NCBI GenBank assembly: GCA_963798015.1
Contig: CAWCSA010000005.1
Coordinates: 248,001-312,000 of the forward strand
Source of the DNA: Roseiarcus sp963798015
GTDB lineage: Bacteria; Pseudomonadota; Alphaproteobacteria; Rhizobiales; Beijerinckiaceae
Length of the DNA: 64,000 nucleotides
Direction of reading: 5' to 3'
The notes under the pieces were generated by a model. The model ran no database searches. It was not told the DNA's origin and saw only the letters and a program-made list of their open reading frames with translations. The position numbers and the translations under genes are program-made. Shown here in pieces: positions 58,803-64,000 of this stretch (position 1 is the stretch's first letter; each line of letters begins with the position of its first letter).

Positions 58803-60338
58803 TTACGACCGTGGCGAATCGAAGCAGTCGCGCAGTTTTCGGCGAAGCACCTTGCCGTAGGCGTTCTTCGGAAGCTCGGCCAGGAACTCAATCCGCTTCG
58901 GTTTCTTGAAGCTCGCGAGATGGTCGCGGCAAAAGGCGATCAGCGTCTCGGCGTCGAGGCCGGTTTGGCCCTCGCGCGCCACCACCGCCGCCACGACATT
59001 CTCGCCCCATTCGGCATCGGGAACGCCGAAGACGATTGCCTCTTTGACCGCCGGGTGCCGGATCAGCACATCTTCCACCTCGCGGGGATAGATGTTTGAT
59101 CCGCCGCTAATAATCATGTCATGGCGACGGTCGAGAACGTGAAGGCGCCCTCTGGCGTCAAAGCGGCCGATATCTCCCGTTCGCAGCCAACCGCCGGTGA
59201 AGGAAGCAGCGTTCGCCTCTTCGTTGCGCCAGTATCCCTCCATAACCACATCGCCACGCACCGCGATCTCGCCGGTTTCACCTCGCGGCGCGGGGCTCGC
59301 GGCGCCGTCGAGAATCCGGACTTCGATACCCGAGCGGACGAATCCGGCGGATTGCAATGTTTCGTCGTCCGCGTCCTTGAGGGCCCAGGCCGGAACATAA
59401 GAGATGGTCATCGGCGACTCGCCCTGGCCGTAGAGTTGCGTCAGGACGGGTCCAAACCGCCGTAGTGCCGCCCGCAGGTGTTCGAGATGGATCGGAGCGC
59501 CGCCATAGATGATCGCGCGTAGTTCGGGCGTGTGGATCGCCGGATCGGCTTCGAGCAGGCGAACGATCATCGTCGGCGCGAGGAAAGGGAGAACAGTCAC
59601 GCGCTCTTGGGCAGCGAAGCCCAGAATTCGGTCGGGATCGAAAGCGCCGCCCGCATCGATGATATTTTCGGCGCCACGTGACAGCGCCGGAATGAGATAC
59701 ATGCCGCTTCCATGCGACAGCGGCGCCGCATGCAGGAGCCGGTCGTCGGGGCTGAACGAACAAATGTCCGCGAGGCAGTTTACTGCCATCGCGATGAGAT
59801 TGCGGTGGCTGAGCATGGCGCCTTTAGGTCGTCCAGTCGTGCCTGAGGTGTAGAACAGCCACGCTGGATCGCTGGCATCGCGCTCAGCCGGAGCGACGCG
59901 GTTTGCGGTGTCGCGCCGAAGCAAAGCGTCGAGATTGCCGGGCGCGGAAGACGTCCCCGCGACGATAAAGTCCCCGGGCCGGAGAGACGGCGCCGCGGCC
60001 GCCACTCCCTCTAGCGCGTCCGAGTCGACGACGATGGCTTTAGCGCCGGCGTTCTCGACGATGTAGCCAACTTCGCGCGGATGCAGCTTGGCGTTGATGG
60101 GCACGGCGACGTAGCCGCCGCGGAACGCCCCCAGGAGGACGGCAGGATACAGGAGCCCGTTCTGCATGAAGACGGCCACACGGTCTCCCGGCGCGAGGCC
60201 GAGGGACGCGAGATGTCGCGCAAAGGCCGCAGCCGCTGCATCGAGCTCACGGTAGCTCTGCCGCCGCTCGCCGCAGCGCACGGCGATCCGGTCGCCCCAT
60301 GCGGCCACCGCGTTCTCGAAAAGCGAGAAGACGTTCAT
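58803..60338 (-). CDS. Acyl-CoA synthetase (AMP-forming)
   Basis: 511 residues. Adenylate-forming motif YTSGTTGRPKGAMLSHRN (163-180), then YGQGESPMTISYV, GWLRTGDIGRFDARGRLHVLDRRHDMIISGGSNIYPREVE and the C-terminal Lys in KNAYGKVLRRKLR. It activates a carboxylic acid to its CoA thioester via an acyl-adenylate. The subgroup looks like medium/aryl or short-chain ligases; exact substrate unknown. Same strand as the FAH hydrolase and TetR regulator, 54 bp after the former, so it is probably in one catabolic operon. Confidence 0.9.
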   Translation of the reverse strand: MNVFSLFENAVAAWGDRIAVRCGERRQSYRELDAAAAAFARHLASLGLAPGDRVAVFMQNGLLYPAVLLGAFRGGYVAVPINAKLHPREVGYIVENAGAKAIVVDSDALEGVAAAAPSLRPGDFIVAGTSSAPGNLDALLRRDTANRVAPAERDASDPAWLFYTSGTTGRPKGAMLSHRNLIAMAVNCLADICSFSPDDRLLHAAPLSHGSGMYLIPALSRGAENIIDAGGAFDPDRILGFAAQERVTVLPFLAPTMIVRLLEADPAIHTPELRAIIYGGAPIHLEHLRAALRRFGPVLTQLYGQGESPMTISYVPAWALKDADDETLQSAGFVRSGIEVRILDGAASPAPRGETGEIAVRGDVVMEGYWRNEEANAASFTGGWLRTGDIGRFDARGRLHVLDRRHDMIISGGSNIYPREVEDVLIRHPAVKEAIVFGVPDAEWGENVVAAVVAREGQTGLDAETLIAFCRDHLASFKKPKRIEFLAELPKNAYGKVLRRKLRDCFDSPRS

Positions 60339-60392
60339 TTCCTCCCTCGGCGAATGTTCAGGGCGGGACGTGTGCCTCGTTGTTTCTCGGGC

Positions 60393-61376
60393 TTACGCGT
60401 GGGCGACAACTCGATTGCGCAACACTCCGATCCGCTCCACCTCAAGTTCGATCACGTCGCCGGGCTTGATGAAGCGCATGTGCTCCAGGCCGCAGCCGTT
60501 CCCGACCGTCCCTGAACCAAGAAACTCGCCCGGATAAAGCGTCTCCGAGCGCGAGATATATGAAATGAGATCCTCGAACTTCCAGTACATCGTGCTTGAG
60601 CTACCCCGGCCCCATTCCTCTCCGTTGACGCGCGCGATCATGGTTAGATTGTAGGGGTCCGGGATTTCATCCGCGGTGACGAGACAAGGGCCCATGGGAT
60701 TTCCGGTATCAAAGTCCTTGCCCTTGGCCGGGCCGAGGCGGCCTTCCATTTCAAGCGCCTGCGCGTCGCGGGCGGACATATCGTTGAAGATCGTGTAGCC
60801 GAACACGTGCTTCAGCGCCCCCTCCTTCGGCGCGTCCGTGACCTTGTCTTTCATAAAGACGCCGAACTCGAGCTCGAAGTCGAGGAATTTTGAATAGGCG
60901 GGCCACACGACCTCGTCGTCGGTCCCTATCACGGCGAAGCGGTTCGCCTTGTAATAGATCGGCTGCTTATAGAAAATCGCTGGCGCGGGCTGCGGCCCGC
61001 TTCGTTCGATCTCGGCGAGAGCCTTCTCCGGATCGGGCCCCTGCATTGCTGTGATTTTACGAGCCGACGCGAAGGCTTGCTTGAGATGCAGCTCGAAGCA
61101 CAGGCAGTCGCGCATCTGCGGCGGCGGCTGCATTGGCGCGCGCAGGCGGACGTCCGCGCGGGCGACCGACGCGCCCGCAGGCGCCTTCTTCACTGCCTCA
61201 CGCGCGCGCTCGAGCGCCGCGTCGCCGCCTTCGGCAATCGATAGGACGCTTTCGAGGCCCGGACCGCCGAAGGCCGCCTGATGCGCCTCAGCAAGATCGA
61301 TAATCCTGGTGTCCCCATCAACGAGGGCGCCGGCGCGCGGCGGTCCGCCGTCCTTTTGAAACGTCACGAGTCGCAT
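60393..61376 (-). CDS. Fumarylacetoacetate hydrolase family protein
   Basis: 327 residues. FAH fold: an N-terminal domain (MRLVTFQKDGGPPRAGALVDGDTRI) and catalytic domain with KQPIYYKANRF, LDFELEFGVFM (metal-binding Glu pair), FGYTIFNDMSARDAQ, GKDFDTGNPMGPCLVTADE and ETLYPGEFLGSGTVGNGCGLE. The family hydrolyses or decarboxylates 2,4-diketo-type products of aromatic ring cleavage. Its 5' end overlaps the TetR gene 3' end by 59 bp. Confidence 0.92.
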   Translation of the reverse strand: MRLVTFQKDGGPPRAGALVDGDTRIIDLAEAHQAAFGGPGLESVLSIAEGGDAALERAREAVKKAPAGASVARADVRLRAPMQPPPQMRDCLCFELHLKQAFASARKITAMQGPDPEKALAEIERSGPQPAPAIFYKQPIYYKANRFAVIGTDDEVVWPAYSKFLDFELEFGVFMKDKVTDAPKEGALKHVFGYTIFNDMSARDAQALEMEGRLGPAKGKDFDTGNPMGPCLVTADEIPDPYNLTMIARVNGEEWGRGSSSTMYWKFEDLISYISRSETLYPGEFLGSGTVGNGCGLEHMRFIKPGDVIELEVERIGVLRNRVVAHA

Positions 61377-62082
61377 TGGTCTTTCCTCCTGTGACTTTTG
61401 TTTGTTTGTTTACCTGCGGCGGCATTCCATAGCGCATACCGGCGGTAAGGAAGGCGACCATGTGTGGAACGGACGCGGCTTCGTCATCCGGCCGGCAGAG
61501 GCCGCCAGTGAGGCGCTCCAGCCTTCCGGCGTCCCCCATGACGTAGACCATCGCGCCCAGCATGAACTCGTACGCCCACCAGATCTCGACCTCTGTTCTC
61601 GTCGGAAGCGCGGATCGCAGCGCTTCCGCGACAGCGCGGGCGATCGGATCGAACATTTCGCGAATGAAACCCCTCTGCTCCGAATTCGGATCCATCGTCT
61701 CATGCGCCAGCAGGCGGCCGAAGCTCGGGTCTCGGTCACGCGCCCTGAGGTGAAGCATGGGAAAGACAAGCGCCTTCACCACGAGTTCGAGCCTGCGGTC
61801 CAGATCCTGCTCACTCATAGCGATTGCGAGGCCCGAGAGGCGCTGTTCGACGACAGTTGGAACCCGGCGCTCGAAGACGGCGCGATAGAGCCCTTCCTTC
61901 GATCCGAAATGATAGCTGATCAGCGCGGCGGGAACATCCGCAGCATCGGCGAGCTGTCGCATGGAGGCGCCGTCAAATCCGTGGGCTCCGAAGACCCGCT
62001 CGGCTTCCGCCAGAATGCGCTCGCGCGACGAACCTCCGACCTCCGCGGCGGTTCGGGCGCTCCTCGCGGTCTTGGCCGGCAT
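61318..62082 (-). CDS. TetR/AcrR family repressor of the catabolic operon
   Basis: About 254 residues from ATG 62082, with GGAGGAG about 11 bases upstream; a Met eleven codons earlier lacks a ribosome site. HTH: RILAEAERVFGAHGFDGASMRQLADAADVPAALISYHFGSKEGLYRAVFE (about residues 22-70). The following domain resembles DUF1956/CerR-type ligand-binding regions (LLAHETMDPNSEQRGFIREMF). The C-terminal 40 residues are basic and overlap the FAH gene. Divergent from the metallo-hydrolase gene across a 148-bp region with a direct-repeat operator candidate. Confidence 0.88.
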   Translation of the reverse strand: MPAKTARSARTAAEVGGSSRERILAEAERVFGAHGFDGASMRQLADAADVPAALISYHFGSKEGLYRAVFERRVPTVVEQRLSGLAIAMSEQDLDRRLELVVKALVFPMLHLRARDRDPSFGRLLAHETMDPNSEQRGFIREMFDPIARAVAEALRSALPTRTEVEIWWAYEFMLGAMVYVMGDAGRLERLTGGLCRPDDEAASVPHMVAFLTAGMRYGMPPQVNKQTKVTGGKTNATRDVSKGRRTAARRRPR

Positions 62083-62136
62083 GGTCTGAAAGAGCTCCTC
62101 CCGCGCGATCCGCATATTGGCAGAGCTTAAACGATC

Positions 62137-62167
62137 GATCAAGATACTTGTCAACCTGATCAAGATA
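62137..62167. promoter_or_regulatory. Direct-repeat operator candidate between TetR and metallo-hydrolase genes
   Basis: GATCAAGATA occurs at 62137-62146 and 62158-62167, 21 bp (two helical turns) apart, in the divergent promoter region. TTGTCAACC lies between. AATATAT just after the second copy could be a -10 region for the plus strand. Likely TetR-family target, inferred from position. Confidence 0.5.
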
Positions 62168-62230
62168 ATATATCTCTCGCTCAACATAGCCCGTCGTGGT
62201 TGGTGCAAGCAGCAAGGGAGGAAGCCGCCG

Positions 62231-63229
62231 ATGTCGAAATGGCGTTTCACCAAGGGTCTGAAGGACATCGGCAACGGGGTGTGGGCCTATCTCCAGCCCG
62301 ACGGCTCATGGGGATGGAGCAACGCCGGGCTCATTGTCGATGGAGATCAGACGCTGCTCGTCGACACGTTGTTCGACCTGAAGCTCACCGCCGAGATGCT
62401 CTCGGAGATGCGCCGCTCAGTGCCCGCGGCGGCGCACATCAACACGCTCTTCAATACGCACCACAACGGCGATCACACGTTTGGAAACCAGCTCGTCGAA
62501 GGCGCCGAGATCGTCGCGACTGCCGCCACCTATGACGAGATGGATCCTTCCCACCCGGCCCTCTACCACTCGATGATGGTCAACGCGCATGAGCTCGGAC
62601 GCGGCGCCGAATTCCTCGCCGAGCTGTTCAAGCCCTTCGATTTCAGCAACGTCAAACTGAAAAAGCCGGACCGCACTTTCAGCGGCGAGCTCGAGCTCAA
62701 AGTGGGCGGCAAGACCGTGCGGCTGATCGAGCTCGGCCCAGCGCATACGCGCGGCGACACGGTTGCGTTGCTGCCCGAGGATCGTGTCGTCTTCACAGGC
62801 GATCTCTTGTTCAACGAGGGAACACCGATCGCCTGGGCCGGTCCGGTCTCGAACTGGGTGCGCGCCTGCGACCGCATTCTCGCGATGGACGTTGACGTGA
62901 TCGTGCCGGGGCATGGGCCCATCGCCGACAAGCAGGCGGTTCGCGAGATGAAGGGCTACCTGGAGTTCGTGGAGCACGAGGCGCGCAAACGCTTCGACAA
63001 GGGCATGAACGCCCGCGATGCAGCTTTCGATATTCCGCTCGGGCGCTATGCGGACTGGGGCGACGCCGAGCGGGTCGTCGTGACCGTCAACAATCTGTTC
63101 GAGGAGTTCGCCGGCGAACACAAAGAGCCGAACATTATGATGCTGTTCGAGCAGATGGCCGATTTCCGCGACAAGCTGCGCGCCGAGGGGCATGGCCACG
63201 CGCATCATCATCACGGGCACGGCCACTAG
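62231..63229 (+). CDS. Metallo-beta-lactamase-fold hydrolase with His-rich tail
   Basis: 332 residues from ATG 62231. Metal ligands: FNTHHNGDHTFGN (HxHxDH variant reading THHNGDH), ELGPAHTRGDTVALLP, VFTGDLLF and VPGHGPIADK. The domain order matches the MBL-fold (YflN/glyoxalase II-like) group. The last 15 residues include GHGHAHHHHGHGH, a probable metal-binding tail not seen in most relatives. No signal peptide. It is 57 bp upstream of a Liv-type binding protein and divergent from the TetR-controlled operon, so it likely takes part in the same degradation. Confidence 0.9.
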   Translation: MSKWRFTKGLKDIGNGVWAYLQPDGSWGWSNAGLIVDGDQTLLVDTLFDLKLTAEMLSEMRRSVPAAAHINTLFNTHHNGDHTFGNQLVEGAEIVATAATYDEMDPSHPALYHSMMVNAHELGRGAEFLAELFKPFDFSNVKLKKPDRTFSGELELKVGGKTVRLIELGPAHTRGDTVALLPEDRVVFTGDLLFNEGTPIAWAGPVSNWVRACDRILAMDVDVIVPGHGPIADKQAVREMKGYLEFVEHEARKRFDKGMNARDAAFDIPLGRYADWGDAERVVVTVNNLFEEFAGEHKEPNIMMLFEQMADFRDKLRAEGHGHAHHHHGHGH

Positions 63230-63286
63230 CCGAAGGCGCGCAAGGCAAAGACGCGCGAAGCGGATCCACGGATCTGGGAGGATCAC

Positions 63287-64000
63287 ATGAGACAGCCAAA
63301 GACTAGCTTCGGACGGATGGTCGGCCATTTGGCCGCGGCCTTGGCGGCGGGCGTTCTTGCGGCGTCATCAGCATTCGCGGCCGACCCGATCAAGATCGGA
63401 TTCAGCATGGCGCAATCCGGCCCCCTCGCCGGCAGCGGGAAGTCCGCGCTGCTCGCGATGAAGATCTGGGCCGAGGATCAGAACGCCAAGGGCGGATTGC
63501 TCGGCCGCCCTGTGCAGCTCATCTACTATGACGACCAGAGCAGTCCCGCAAACGTGCCGCCGATCTACACCAAGCTTCTCGACGTCGATAAGGTCGATCT
63601 GGTCGTCAGCGGCTACGCCACCCCGATCATCGCCGCCGCGCTCCCGATCGCCATGCAACACGATATGGTGCTGATGGGACTGTTTGGCTTGGCCAACAAC
63701 GCCAAGCTCAAATACGACAAGTATTTTGGCGTGGCGCCGATCGGGGAGGACCCGGTCAACGTTTTGGCAAAGCCCTTCTTCGATGTCGCCGACACGCTCA
63801 ACCCGAAGCCTTCGACGATCGCCGTCGTCACGCCCGACATCCAGTTCGGCCATGCTGCTCTTGAGGGCGTCCGCAACGCCGCCAAGGCCAGAAATATGAA
63901 GGTTGTTTACGACCGGACGTTTCCGCCGAGCATGACGGACTTCTCGACTCTCGTGCGCGAGGTGCAAGCGACGAACCCGGATCTTGTGTTCGTCGCGACC
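63287..64000 (+). CDS. Liv-type branched-chain/aromatic-acid ABC substrate-binding protein, partial
   Basis: 238 residues visible; the gene runs off the right edge. Signal peptide (residues 1-32, GVLAASSAFA then ADPIKIGFS). Peripla_BP_6 features: IGFSMAQSGPLAGSGKSALLAMKIWAEDQNAKGGLLGRPVQLIYYDDQSSPANV and IAVVTPDIQFGHAALEGVRN. ATG 63287 follows GGGAGG. Ligands of this family include branched-chain amino acids and aromatic acids. Its permease and ATPase genes probably continue beyond the window; the livGFHM set at 33-37 kb, which lacks a binding protein, is an alternative partner. Confidence 0.93.
   Translation, partial: MRQPKTSFGRMVGHLAAALAAGVLAASSAFAADPIKIGFSMAQSGPLAGSGKSALLAMKIWAEDQNAKGGLLGRPVQLIYYDDQSSPANVPPIYTKLLDVDKVDLVVSGYATPIIAAALPIAMQHDMVLMGLFGLANNAKLKYDKYFGVAPIGEDPVNVLAKPFFDVADTLNPKPSTIAVVTPDIQFGHAALEGVRNAAKARNMKVVYDRTFPPSMTDFSTLVREVQATNPDLVFVAT

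Noticed and set aside
1..64000. tRNA, rRNA or CRISPR loci
   Set aside because: Intergenic stretches were read for clover-leaf-like or regularly spaced repeats and none was found; the only regularly spaced repeats are the 10-bp units in the two repeat copies.

Overview
The window looks like an alphaproteobacterial chromosome, most likely Hyphomicrobiales (Rhizobiales). The support is high GC content, the compact topA / rnr / DUF983 / NUDIX block, a phaA-phaB polyhydroxyalkanoate pair, a possible CtrA-type site, an AmpG-like permease and many ABC catabolic operons. No rRNA, tRNA or CRISPR array was found. Assignment below this level is not possible by reading alone.

Layout. 1-4.3 kb: sugar ABC transporter with a SorC regulator and a divergent class II aldolase. 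4.3-13 kb: small unknown gene, NUDIX hydrolase, DUF983 protein, RNase R, a frameshifted acetyltransferase, a methyltransferase, a VOC protein and topoisomerase I. 13-19 kb: VapBC module, an SDR, a large membrane-fused patatin-like hydrolase, a small ORF behind a CRP-type site and a DUF1810 gene with an ATA start. 19.3-29 kb: a solitary pyrB and a D-psicose (allulose) 3-epimerase / ribose-type ABC / LacI operon. These are bracketed by two inverted, diverged copies of a repeat built from 10-bp units; one copy is split by an IS5-type element and abuts an IS66-type element. 29-33 kb: exported isoaspartyl methyltransferase, DUF1344 protein, paired paralogous membrane proteins and a frameshifted DUF4105 gene. 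33-37 kb: branched-chain amino-acid-type ABC transporter genes (livM, livH, livF, livG). 37-40 kb: galE, galU and kdsD for envelope sugars. 40-44 kb: a large multidomain wall hydrolase convergent with an AmpG-like permease. 44-47 kb: phaA, phaB and a PhzF relic. 47-52 kb: GNAT, RLAN-type ATP-grasp ligase, methyltransferase and B12-binding radical SAM genes in a row. 52-58.6 kb: SDR, peroxiredoxin-like protein, frameshifted LysR, membrane protein, secreted lipase, epimerase/dehydratase and RidA. 58.8-64 kb: acyl-CoA ligase, FAH hydrolase and TetR, divergent from a metallo-beta-lactamase-fold protein and a Liv-type binding protein that runs off the edge.

Most genes belong to uptake-plus-catabolism modules, each with a local regulator (SorC, LacI, TetR) and a visible candidate operator. 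Two perfect TGTGA-N6-TCACA palindromes precede envelope-related or unknown genes at about -40 from plausible start sites, suggesting a shared CRP/FNR-like regulon. A second 16-bp palindrome recurs before the wall hydrolase and before the methyltransferase at 49.1 kb.

Three genes carry single-base frameshifts and one is a deletion relic. These could be decay or assembly errors, and reads would decide. The pyrB-pyrC-plsY-dprA-topA order known from relatives is broken here: topA and pyrB lie 6.5 kb apart on opposite strands with the middle genes absent.
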